Shown one piece after another: positions 46,466 to 58,148 of a stretch of DNA of 64,000 nucleotides (position 1 is its first letter; each line of letters opens with the position of its first letter). Below the pieces are notes generated by a model, which saw nothing but the letters and a program-made list of their open reading frames with translations, made no database searches and was not told where the DNA came from. This DNA comes from Dacryopinax spathularia (taxonomy: Eukaryota > Basidiomycota > Dacrymycetes > Dacrymycetales > Dacrymycetaceae). The position numbers were made by a program, and so were the translations under genes. The stretch is taken from NCBI GenBank assembly GCA_037974965.1, contig JBBPFI010000004.1, positions 1,116,001 to 1,180,000 of the forward strand, in the 5' to 3' direction.

Positions 46466-49306
46466 ATGCCCCAAATACCATCAATGAAGCGGCCAGCGTC
46501 GCCCACCCCCACCCCCGGACCGGACTCACCAGCGCCTTCTTCCTCCGCCCCGCCCAAGTCCAAAAAACGCAAACCGAACGGTGACAGCCCCGCCAAGCTG
46601 GACGGCGCCTCCCCCGGCCCCGATGGGTTCGCAGTGAATGCCGAAGCGGAGGACGAGCCCGCCCCGATCAGCGAATATGACCTCACGCGTATCGCGAAGC
46701 GTATGGCGCCCCGCCCACCTACGTTCCAGCCCGTCGCTGAAGGGTCAGAGTGGTACACCACCCCCGACGTTCCTCCGAACAGAATGGGATTCCGATATGT
46801 CCTGGCGGGGTGCTCGAGCGCTTCGAGCCGGACGGTCGACAAGACGCTCGAGAGTCTTCCTCAGCAAGTGAGATTCAGCTGGGAGGACAGGAGTCCGTAT
46901 GTGCGCGTCACGCAGGACGGGATGGCCATTACGACCGAGAAGGGTTTTAGGAGCGCGAGGTGTAATGTGCCCGTGCGGGAGGGGAAATGGTATATGGAAG
47001 TGGAGATCCTCAAAGGTGGCGGGGACGGAAAGGGAGAAGCGGGGAGACGAGATGGTGCCCATGTCCGCTTGGGCTGGGGGAGACGAGAAGCCCCGCTGAA
47101 CGGACCAGTGGGGATGGACGGATACAGCTATGGCTTGCGAGATCTCACGGGGGATAAGGTCACCCTCTCCCGACCGAGGCCGTATGGCGAACCCTTCGGC
47201 ACTGGGGACGTTATCGGGATGTACATCTCGCTCCCGCCGCGCCGCCAGCCCAACCCGAAAGACCCACACGACCCAGCCCGGATCGTACGAAAACGGATCC
47301 CGATCCAGTTCAAGGGACAGGTATATTTCGAGTCTGTCGAGTATCCCCAGAGTAAGGAGATGGAAGCCCTCATGGACTATTCCGGGAAGAAGGCAGCTGC
47401 CGAAACAGCCGCTAAGAAGAACGTCTCCAAGGGCCCGCCCGGGCAAAAGGTGTCTACAGGTCCTACTATGCGCCCTCTGCCTACTTTACCCGGATCTGCA
47501 ATCGCGTTCTTCGTCAATGGCAAGCCGCAGGGAGTCGCCTTCCGAGATATATACGACTTCCTCCAACTCCGACTGACTGACGCAGCCCGCAAAGCGCAAC
47601 AGCAGAGCAAGTCCGGGATGGCAGCTATAATGCGCGAACGAGAAAACAACTTCGACGACGGTTCTCTCGGGTATTATCCTTTCGTCTCAGTGTTCAACGA
47701 CGCTCAAGTTCGGCTCAACCCAGGGCCGGAGTTCAAGTACCCTCCACCGGCAGACATCGACGCCGTCCTTGGACTTCCGTCAACTTCTAGATATGGAGAG
47801 CAGACGTGGAGACCCATGTCGGAGAGGTATCATGAGTACATGTCTGAGGTCTGGGCGCAGGACGCGATTGACGCTGTGGAGCTGAACGCGGAGGCGCAGC
47901 GGATCGTCGAGGAGCGGGAGAAGGAGAGGGCGGAGGAGGCGAAGAGGGAAGAACGACGCAAGCGGGATCGGGAGCGGGCTGCGCTGAAGAAGAGGGAGAA
48001 GGACAATCTGAAGAATGGGGTCAAGGGCAAGGACTCGCCGACGCCGAGGGATTCGCTCATGCCAGAATCGCCGGCTTTGCGCGACTCGTCCGTCCTACCC
48101 AAGCTCGAGGCGGCAGACGATGTAGATGAAGCTCTTCTCGGTCTTGCGGAAACGCCGCGGACGAACGGGAAGACAGAGGATCTCGATGAGGAGTTGCTCG
48201 AAGTTGCCGGTGCGACAGGCAGGAAATCGCCTGTTGCGGAAAGTGATCTGGACGAAGAACTGCTCGAAGCTGCTGGCTCGTCGAGACGAGGATCGACTAG
48301 GCCTCCATCTGAAGACATCGATGAGGAGTTGCTTGAGGCTGCTGGGAGCGATAAACCTGCCAAAAGGCACAAAGCTGAGGTGTCCGACCTGGAAGAAGAG
48401 CTCCTAGAGGCTGCGGCTTCGGTGGAACCTCGTTCTAGTACACCGCGAAAGACTGAAGAGGTGGAGGATGTCGACGAGGCGTTATTGGAAGCAGTTTCGA
48501 AGCCCAAGGAGACGAAGCCCTCCAGGCGGACCAAGTCGGACTTGGAGGAGAGCGATGAGGAACTCCTAGCTGCTGTCGCTTCCGATGCTCGGCCAGCTCT
48601 CGTTCCGCCCTCGTCAGCACGGGAACGCGGTGTGAAAGAGGCCGATGATGACCTCGATCTGCTCGCCGCTGTGGCATCCGATAGTCGACCGACGAAACCT
48701 ACCAAGTCCAAACCCTCTCGGCCGGAAATGGACCTAACGAGTGACGATGAGCTCCTGCTCGGCTCTGGCAAGCCCAAGCCCAAGCCTCGCAAGTCTCAAC
48801 CTAAAATGTCCCGTGACGTCGACGACGACCTGCTCGCAGCAGCCGGTGTGAAAGACCGCCCAACGAGCAAAGACCGCAAAGCCTCGCGGGCAACCTCAGT
48901 CGAAGACGACCTACTGGAAGCCGTCGCCTCTCCTCCGCCAAACGGCACGACGATGAAGAAGGTCACCAAAGTCCGTGATTGGGTTGACGAGGACGATGTG
49001 GATGATAATATCCTGGACGCGCTGGTGGTGACGAAGGACAAGAAGAAGTCGAAGAAGCCGACTTCGTCGAGCAGCTCAGGATCGAGGAAGGTCAAGAAAG
49101 AGGAAGTGAAGCAGGAGGAGAACGATGATGACGATCTACTCGAGGCTGTTCTGACTGTAGGTCCGAAGGTACCTGCGAAGAAGACTGGTTCAGCACAAAA
49201 TACTCGCCTGAAGAGCGCAGAATTCAGCGATTCGGACGATGGTCATGCAGATGGTTCAGCAGAGGACCACGATCCGGTGGACGATCTTATCGCTGATGCG
49301 ATATGA
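46466..49306 (+). CDS. Ash2/Bre2-like SPRY protein (COMPASS subunit) with acidic repeat tail
   Basis: One exon, 946 aa. The N-terminus has a basic patch (PKSKKRKPNGD), a likely nuclear signal. The SPRY region covers about residues 85-430: YTTPDVPPNRMGFRY, PYVRVTQDGMAITTEKGFRS, GKWYMEVEIL, HVRLGWGRREAPLNGPVG, GYSYGLRD, GDVIGMYISLPP, IAFFVNGKPQGVAF, YYPFVSVFNDAQVRLNPGP. This is the Ash2/Bre2 arrangement, a subunit of the Set1/COMPASS complex that methylates histone H3 Lys4. After a charged helix (about 470-530) the tail carries 14 copies of an acidic motif of the type D-x-D-E-x-L-L-E-A-A separated by Ser/Lys/Pro-rich linkers. That tail is not part of the usual family and nearly doubles the length. 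Confidence 0.88.
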   Translation: MPQIPSMKRPASPTPTPGPDSPAPSSSAPPKSKKRKPNGDSPAKLDGASPGPDGFAVNAEAEDEPAPISEYDLTRIAKRMAPRPPTFQPVAEGSEWYTTPDVPPNRMGFRYVLAGCSSASSRTVDKTLESLPQQVRFSWEDRSPYVRVTQDGMAITTEKGFRSARCNVPVREGKWYMEVEILKGGGDGKGEAGRRDGAHVRLGWGRREAPLNGPVGMDGYSYGLRDLTGDKVTLSRPRPYGEPFGTGDVIGMYISLPPRRQPNPKDPHDPARIVRKRIPIQFKGQVYFESVEYPQSKEMEALMDYSGKKAAAETAAKKNVSKGPPGQKVSTGPTMRPLPTLPGSAIAFFVNGKPQGVAFRDIYDFLQLRLTDAARKAQQQSKSGMAAIMRERENNFDDGSLGYYPFVSVFNDAQVRLNPGPEFKYPPPADIDAVLGLPSTSRYGEQTWRPMSERYHEYMSEVWAQDAIDAVELNAEAQRIVEEREKERAEEAKREERRKRDRERAALKKREKDNLKNGVKGKDSPTPRDSLMPESPALRDSSVLPKLEAADDVDEALLGLAETPRTNGKTEDLDEELLEVAGATGRKSPVAESDLDEELLEAAGSSRRGSTRPPSEDIDEELLEAAGSDKPAKRHKAEVSDLEEELLEAAASVEPRSSTPRKTEEVEDVDEALLEAVSKPKETKPSRRTKSDLEESDEELLAAVASDARPALVPPSSARERGVKEADDDLDLLAAVASDSRPTKPTKSKPSRPEMDLTSDDELLLGSGKPKPKPRKSQPKMSRDVDDDLLAAAGVKDRPTSKDRKASRATSVEDDLLEAVASPPPNGTTMKKVTKVRDWVDEDDVDDNILDALVVTKDKKKSKKPTSSSSSGSRKVKKEEVKQEENDDDDLLEAVLTVGPKVPAKKTGSAQNTRLKSAEFSDSDDGHADGSAEDHDPVDDLIADAI
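48115..49303 (+). repeat. Tandem degenerate protein repeat, 14 copies of a DxDExLLEAA motif
   Basis: Within the Ash2-like coding sequence the motif recurs as DVDEALLGLAE, DLDEELLEVAG, DLDEELLEAAG, DIDEELLEAAG, DLEEELLEAAA, DVDEALLEAVS, ESDEELLAAVA, DDLDLLAAVA, TSDDELLLGSG, DVDDDLLAAAG, SVEDDLLEAVA, DVDDNILDALV, NDDDDLLEAVL and DPVDDLIADAI. Spacing is irregular (about 15-40 residues) and the linkers are basic or Ser/Pro-rich. Copies differ at the codon level, so the array is old or under selection rather than a recent expansion. Confidence 0.85.
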
Positions 49307-49516
49307 TGAGTGGCTTCTGCCTACCAGCCCTGTTCAGCAGCATGTAACAAGACACACTTGTACAACGCACAGATGTAATTTTAGATGACAACCTAATGTA
49401 GCGCTCCGTTGTCCCACGACAGCAAATGAGGATAATAAAGTGCATTAGCGCAAAAAGAAAACCGTAAGGAACATGAACAAGCTATGTACACAAATGCCAG
49501 GTGCCGGATCTCCGTG

Positions 49517-52120
<2,604 letters not shown>

Positions 52121-52719
52121 GCTTATCTCTCTCTTCTTCTCTCTGTTCTCGGGAGTTGGCTGCTGGTCCTAGTGGGTTCAGGTGGGGTTTCTAGTTGTTG
52201 TAGGAGTTGACAGGTAAGGCAAGCAAGAGAGTAAAGGGTATCAAGCTGAGTGTATGCACTGCGCTACACGTCGGACTAGTACTAGGTCGAGGCGTGCGAC
52301 CCAACGGGGTTGTGATGAACGCGAAGCGGGAAGCGGGCGGAGGCAGTTAGGCCAGTCTCTTGCGTGTCATCGCTCAACGGAGGCAAATTTCGGTCTTGTC
52401 TTCGCTTTGTGCGGCGCGCGCAGCCTCCTGCGCGAACGTCGCGTAGCCGATCAGGAGCTTCGAGAACGTCGTCGGGGCTGCGGCGCTCTCCTCTACTGCC
52501 AGGGGACGCGTGTCCTTTAATGAGGAAGATGGCTGGAACGCGATAAGATATCTGTGAATGCGGTCTATGAAGCTTGTATGGATACAATCATTACAGCTAG
52601 GATGGACGAAGCCCCGGGGAAACCATAACATGAGAGAAGATGACATGTAAGAATGAAATGCAGAAAACGGGAAAGAAAGAAACAACCATAAAAAACGCGT
52701 GCAGGTCGCGCAGCTGACC
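52121..52719. other. Intergenic region upstream of VPS1
   Basis: About 600 bp between the stop of the 502-aa gene and the VPS1 start, both minus strand. It contains the VPS1 promoter and the neighbour's 3' UTR. The A-rich part near 52620-52700 fits a transcript end. No gene was recognised. Confidence 0.5.
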
Positions 52720-54377
52720 TCATGCATGCGCCTCGAGGTTCACCCACGTATCACTAAGGTTCCCGCTGCCCATCGCGAACCCCAGCCCCAGCGTCTGTCC
52801 ACCACCGCCGCCGCCGCCGCCGCCGTTCGCGCCACCACTACCGCTGCCATTACTGCCTCCACGTTCCATCCCGATCCCGCCCATCCCACCGCCCATCAGC
52901 CCTGCACCTCCTAAGCTCAGCATAGCCAGCTCTTGCTTGATGATCTCCCTCGCCATGGCATCCAGTTCTTTTACGATCGGCTGCCAGATCTTCTTGATCT
53001 TCGCGTCGATACGGGTGATTTGGTCTGCCATGTACGGGGAGAACGGTGGCGGCGACTCTGGCATTGGCGGTAAGCCAGGGCCGTACGGTAGGCCCATGCC
53101 GCTCGGACCGACACCAGTAGGGTATGTCGGATAGGAAGGATTTGGTATTGACCCTTGTCGTGGTTGAGGCGTCCGGAATTGTGACTCTACTGGGCTTCCA
53201 GCACCCAACGCTGCGCCGAAGGCGTCGGAGAAGGGTTCGTTATCGATAGGTAAGGGTGAGATCAGCGCGATCATCCCCCCTCCTCCGGCGTTAGACGGTA
53301 TGCCGTCCTCGGAAGGAGTCGAATATGACCGATTGCGGTTGGATGGGAGTGGGTTGGAGGCGGACCGGAGGGAGACGGACGGAGCGTGAGACGACGGGAG
53401 GATGGATGGACCAAGGAAGCGGTACATTTTGTGGTATGTCTCCAGGAGGATGTCGTATAGCGTGTATAATGTCTGGGAATAGTCGAGCTGGAAGGGCTGT
53501 ACAGCACGTCAGAAGCAATCGAGGGATTGTCATTGGTTTGCTCACAAATGGTGGGGTCAGGAGAATGGAGCCATCAAGGAAGAAATCTGCGTAGGGCGGA
53601 TTTGACGCGTCTGAAGCAGAGCCCTTTCTGGGATATTTCGATGATCCACCTCGGAAAAGATTGCGCTATCATACGTGTCAGATACTGGTTCCTGGGCAAG
53701 TAGACAAGGCGTACCATTCTTGGTCGGTAATCTGCATCTTCCTGAAACCGCTCGAACTCGTCCAGTATTGCGAGAAGTGCGCGCAGAAAGTCGTTTGGCG
53801 CCGAAATGTCCCATAAGGACGATAACGAAAGACCCAAGACATGAAAACGATGTGTTCTGCGCCGAGATGTTAGGGTGAAAGCTACGCTCAGGAGGGCCAG
53901 GACGCACCGTTTCCGCATCTTGGCATCATCAAACTCCTTGTCCAGCTCCTGCCTGCTAAACTGTATGCTCTGCAGCCAATGCCCCTTCCCCTCATGCACG
54001 CTCTTCAGGAAGGTGAATGTCTTCATCCGCTTCGCCACCATATCCCTCAACAAATCCGCGCTCGCTCCTGCACTGCCCACAGACTGGATAGGGATTGTCG
54101 CCCCAGTCGGCGAGATAGTGCTCGCCACATTCCGTCCCTCGGAAGACTCGCTGAATATGCTTTGGTTGTCCCAGTCCTTGGCTACTGTCGTCGATGATGA
54201 GATGGTGCTGGGGTTGAACGAGCTTGACGAGCCGGCTGTCGTAGTGGGCGAGGTAGTCGACGAGGGTGTGCCACTGCCACTCGTGCTTGGTCCTCCTGAT
54301 GAACCGGGCTTGAGCGTGGCCAGGAGCAGGTTTGACGCAGATGACTTGCGTCTCATTCCAGGACGGGCTCGGTCCAT
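52720..54377 (-). CDS. Conserved-looking fungal protein of unknown function, 502 aa
   Basis: Exons 54377-53908, 53856-53715, 53665-53546, 53496-52720; all junctions GT-AG and in phase. A Ser/Thr-rich N-terminus (about 1-100) precedes a structured part: LLRDMVAKRMKTFTFLKSVH, GHWLQSIQFSRQELDKEF, VLGLSLSSLWDI, PNDFLRALLAILDEFERF, GSILLTPPFPFQLDYSQTLY, TLYDILLETYHKMYRFLG. It looks helical and conserved, but I cannot name the family. The C-terminal third is disordered (Pro/Gly), with a helix KIKKIWQPIVKELDAMAREI and a polyglycine run before the stop. There is no signal peptide or membrane span. It is divergent from NTF2. Confidence 0.75.
52802..52825. repeat. CCG trinucleotide repeat encoding polyglycine
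   Basis: Eight uninterrupted-looking CCG/CCA units on the + strand lie in the last exon of the 502-aa gene, where they encode a run of about nine glycines on the minus strand. Such a run is prone to length change between strains. Confidence 0.7.
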
Positions 54378-54818
54378 CGCTGTTCGTGAACGCCGCCTAT
54401 ACCAGGCTCATAGACCAGAGTAGTATCGCAGGTAGACAGTCAGGGTAGAACGGGTGGCAGATGGTCGACGCCAGCCAGCAGCGGGACCGAGCGGTGCTGC
54501 GGCCGATGGAGCAGTCACACGGCGATGAGCAGATCAGGTGTCCAGCAGATGGGGAAATGAAGGACCGTCGTTCTGAGGAGAAGAGGGAAGAATAATCAGA
54601 AAAAAGTATGTGTGTCCACAGGTTCAAGTTTGAGGTCCGACAATGGAAGGAGCGTGATACCAAAAGTGGCGGAAGCAGTCACAGCGCGGTGTGGTCGCCA
54701 CGCGACGCAATTCGCGCGTGCAACTCTCTCTCACAAGTGCGCAGAGCAGCAAGCTCATCGAGTCAAGTCAACACCCAACTCTTTCATCTCTTCCTCCTTT
54801 CTCTTGTCCTAGTACATC
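54378..54818. promoter_or_regulatory. Divergent promoter region, unknown gene / NTF2
   Basis: About 440 bp between the start codons of the 502-aa gene (-) and NTF2 (+). The last 60 bp before the NTF2 start are pyrimidine-rich (TCTTTCATCTCTTCCTCC), a typical leader of a well-expressed gene. No TATA box was seen. Confidence 0.45.
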
Positions 54819-55462
54819 ATGGGTGACTTCAACGCTATCGGACAGCAGGTGCGTATATTCTTGGATGTCGGAAGGCGATCGTAGCTGATCTTTCCTCGAA
54901 GTTCGTCAACTTCTACTACTCGACTTTCGATGGTGGAAGGAACAACCTCGCTGGGCTCTACGTACGTCTCCTATCTCACATTCCTACGTACATGGGTTGA
55001 CCAGCCATAACAGCGCGACTCTTCCATGCTTTCCTTCGAAGGTGCCCAGATCATGGGCACAGCCGGCATCATCGAGAAGCTCACGGTTCGTCCTTTTCCT
55101 GGACGCCGGTTTTGGAGACGCTTACGGTTATAACAGAGCCTGCCGTTCGAGAAGGTCCAGCATCGTGTAGATACGATTGACGCTCAGCCGTCGAATGCTC
55201 AGGATGGTCTGTTCGTGATGGTGACTGGCGCTCTTGTGGTATGTTACCTCTATCTATGACCATGTTGCACGGTGTTGATTCACTCCGCAGGTCGATGACT
55301 CTCCGAACCCGCTTCATTTCTGCCAGGCCTTCCAGCTTATACCCGAGGCTGGATCCTACTACGTGTATGTCCATATTGCGTCTCGAATGTCTGAAATGTA
55401 GGCTGATGGCTGGTGGATACGCACACAGTCAGAACGATGTTTTCCGCCTCAACTACGGCTGA
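54819..55462 (+). CDS. NTF2: Nuclear transport factor 2
   Basis: Six exons: 54819-54848, 54902-54961, 55014-55085, 55137-55238, 55291-55364, 55429-55462; 123 aa, the normal length. The sequence follows the family end to end: MGDFNAIGQQFVNFYYSTFD, NNLAGLYRDSSMLSFEGAQI, MGTAGIIEKL, SLPFEKVQHRVDTIDAQPS, GLFVMVTGALVVDDSPNP, FCQAFQLIPEAGSYYVQNDV, FRLNYG. It imports RanGDP into the nucleus, binding FxFG nucleoporins as a homodimer. The 3 kDa-scale exons and 50-65 nt introns make the gene more than one-third intron. Confidence 0.96.
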
Positions 55463-56304
55463 GCCCGCAATATCTCAATCTCACCCACTGGCTCGTGCCT
55501 CTTCTATCCGCTCACCCCACCATATCCCGTGTAGAAGACGAATGTTGTACCCCCGAAGGAACGGAACGTAGGAAACTGAAACAAATTTACTGAAATGACA
55601 TGTTGATGATGATGTACTTGCCCCTCAACTGTTCCTCTTCTTGCACGGATGGATTCGTGAGCTATCGGCCTGTAGGAAAAGAGAACAGAGAAATTTCTCG
55701 GCGCGTTATGAGTCAGTGACATGAGGATGCTGCGTGGTTGTAGCCGCTTTCCAGAAGACGGTTGTCATGATGAGCTGCATAGCCCCTAAAAGATAGATTA
55801 GATCGGGCACAGATGCGTCATCATCAGGGCTTCTTCCCTCTCTTTCCTCTCTTCAAACACCAAGCAAAAATGTCTTCAATGCAGCTTTTCTATTTGTCCC
55901 GTGCGCCTCTGAGTCTCTCATGTCTGACATCATCTTCTGGGTGAAAAGCGATCTGAAATGCTACTTCGTGAACCGTTGCCCTCCCCAAACTGTCGGTAAC
56001 CACCCACCCAATCTAGGTAACCACGCAACATCTCCGCCCACCCCGCTCAACTCAGTCAGAAGCTCTGGCGCCTAATATCCTCACCTGCAACGGCTGCCAT
56101 AGCGGCAAGCTTAAACATTCCGCTTCTCTATGCTGATCTGCCCTGTCTGTTTCTCTCGATATAAGAGCCGGAGAGCTACGCACCCCTGGGCTGGTTCGAG
56201 GCTGGTCCCGGCCGCTGAGGCTCGTGCATTCTTTCGCTTCTTCGTTCTCCTCACCTCCTAGCTTGCTCGATCTCTTCGTGCTCTGGCAGCATCATCTCTG
56301 GCAG
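55463..56304. other. Intergenic region upstream of the aspartyl protease gene
   Basis: About 840 bp. It should hold the NTF2 3' UTR and the protease promoter, including the TATA box listed separately. No coding frame with recognisable content was found on either strand. Confidence 0.5.
56160..56166 (+). promoter_or_regulatory. Likely TATA box of the aspartyl protease gene
   Basis: TATAAGA lies about 140 bp upstream of the ATG at 56305, within GATATAAGAGCC. The position suits a fungal TATA promoter with a leader of roughly 80-110 nt. Confidence 0.45.
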
Positions 56305-57979
56305 ATGGCCCCTCTCTCTCTCGTGGCTCTGCTCGCAGCTGGCCTGCTATTCTCCTCGCCCTGCAATGGCCTTCAATTTCCTGTCTCAGCTCGGATGAAA
56401 CATCGGAACGAGCTCAGTCGCTTTCCTAAGCGTCAGACAGGCTCGAACGGGATGTTGATCACCCTAGAGGATATGCAAGATGTGGAATACACCGCCCAAG
56501 TCATGGTCGAAGGCCAGCCGTTCGAAGTCTTACTCGATACGGGAAGGTGTGCCATTCCTGCCTTCGCGTGTGATGTTTGGAGCTAACGAGAGGGGCTAGT
56601 GCGGACCTGAATATCATGGGCAATATCCCTACTGCGAAGGATACTGGGTATCCTGTGATCGTCAGCTTTGCCTCTGGGGCTGAGCAGGGGCAGATGTCTT
56701 TCGGCACTGTCAGTTTTGCGGGGTATACCGTGGAGCAGCAGATCTTCAGTACGTTTCCATGCCCTTTCTCTACATACAATGCGTTGATGATTTGGTAGAC
56801 CATGTAGCAGTCAACGCCGGCGCATCAAGCCAGAACACCAGCGGACTCCTCGGCCTAGGAATGTCCTCCGGCTCGGTGTTGCACAAGATGTACCAGAAGA
56901 TGGTGGCGAACGATACGAGCGGCACCCTTGCTCCAAACCTGGGGGACGCGTTGATCGACAGGATCTTCCAGCAGAATCTGAGCTCGCCGAATTTTATGTC
57001 GTTCACTCTGGCGAGAGATACGGATGAGACGGATGATAATTCTGTCGCTATTGGGAATTTTACGCTGAGTACGTGGAAATCCGGATGGTTAGGGGAAGTT
57101 GCTGATGTCATGCTAGGCGAGGTCATCCCCGGAATGGAGAACATCACCTCCATGCCCAAGTTGCCCGTCCTAACCGCGCCGCAAGGCCAGTCCGACCTTC
57201 AACACTGGACAATAACAGTCGACGCCATCATGGCCAACGGGACCCCGATCTCCCTCCCTCCATCCGTCGTATCGGGCACATCAAGCGGCAAAACGGTCGC
57301 AGTCCTCGACAGCGGGTTCACGTTCCCCCAAGTACCCCACATAGTCGCCGAAGCGTTCTACGGCTCCGTACCAGGAGCAGTGCTGTCCAACAGCTCGGGT
57401 ATGATGGCCTGGACGCTGCCATGCACGGCGCAAGTGAACGCGTCGTTCATGTTTGCCGGGATGAACTATCCCATCCATCCCCTTGATATGAGCTTCGATC
57501 CCGCTATGGTCGGGATGAGCTTGCCGAATAATACGTGTATGGGCGCGTTTCAGCCTATTCAGACTGATGCCACTCAAGCGCTCGCTGGGGTGGGTGATAT
57601 GGTGCTGGGGATGGCGTTTCGTACGTTATCCAACATATCTTATCTTCCTCCGGCTTATGTGACTTCGCACGCAGTCCGGAATACATACACCTTGATGAAC
57701 TACGGCAACTTCGTCGACTCCACCGCCGACGCCACCGAACAGCCGTATGTCCAACTACTTCCAATGACCGACCCAGTCACAGCAGCAGCAGAGTTCGCCG
57801 CTGTCCGGACAGCCGCACCGCCGTACAATGGCTTCGCGTCCATCACAGACCAGTTCATGCCCGTCTTTGTGGCACTTCCGATCTTTGCCATTATTGTTCT
57901 CGTTTCTTTCTTTGTCTGGCTTAACCTGAGGCGGAAGACTGCGGAGAGAGGTACGAAGAATATGATGCGGCTGCCTTGA
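56305..57979 (+). CDS. Secretory-pathway, membrane-anchored aspartyl protease (A1 family)
   Basis: Exons 56305-56546, 56600-56748, 56808-57068, 57117-57620, 57675-57979; 486 aa. A signal peptide (MAPLSLVALLAAGLLFSSPC) leads into a propeptide with a Kex2-like KR site. The first catalytic motif, LLDTGSADLNIMG, is completed by splicing; the second is AVLDSGFTF. GLLGLGMSSGS and FLRNTYTLMNYGNF are typical A1 landmarks; the latter appears only if 57621-57674 is spliced out. There are several N-glycosylation sites. A C-terminal span (VALPIFAIIVLVSFFVWL) ends in basic LRRKT, making it a type I membrane protein, like but distinct from GPI-anchored yapsins. Introns 3 and 4 (48 and 54 nt) are multiples of three without stops, so retention would keep the frame. 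Confidence 0.85.
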
Positions 57980-58148
57980 ACGCTTTTATCAGTGGGGAGG
58001 GGTATACCAGGTATCATCATTAGTCGTTCGTTATCTGGAGCCATACGCGAAGGTTGTAGGTATAGGTAGGAAGAAAAACACAAAAATGCAATTGCCACAG
58101 CATTCGCAGAGAACCGTAGCTGCCATGCCTCCACTCCCTATCCACAGC

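Noticed and set aside
56175-56220. Possible tRNA B-box (GGTTCGAGGC)
   Set aside because: No matching A-box or cloverleaf arms could be folded around it.
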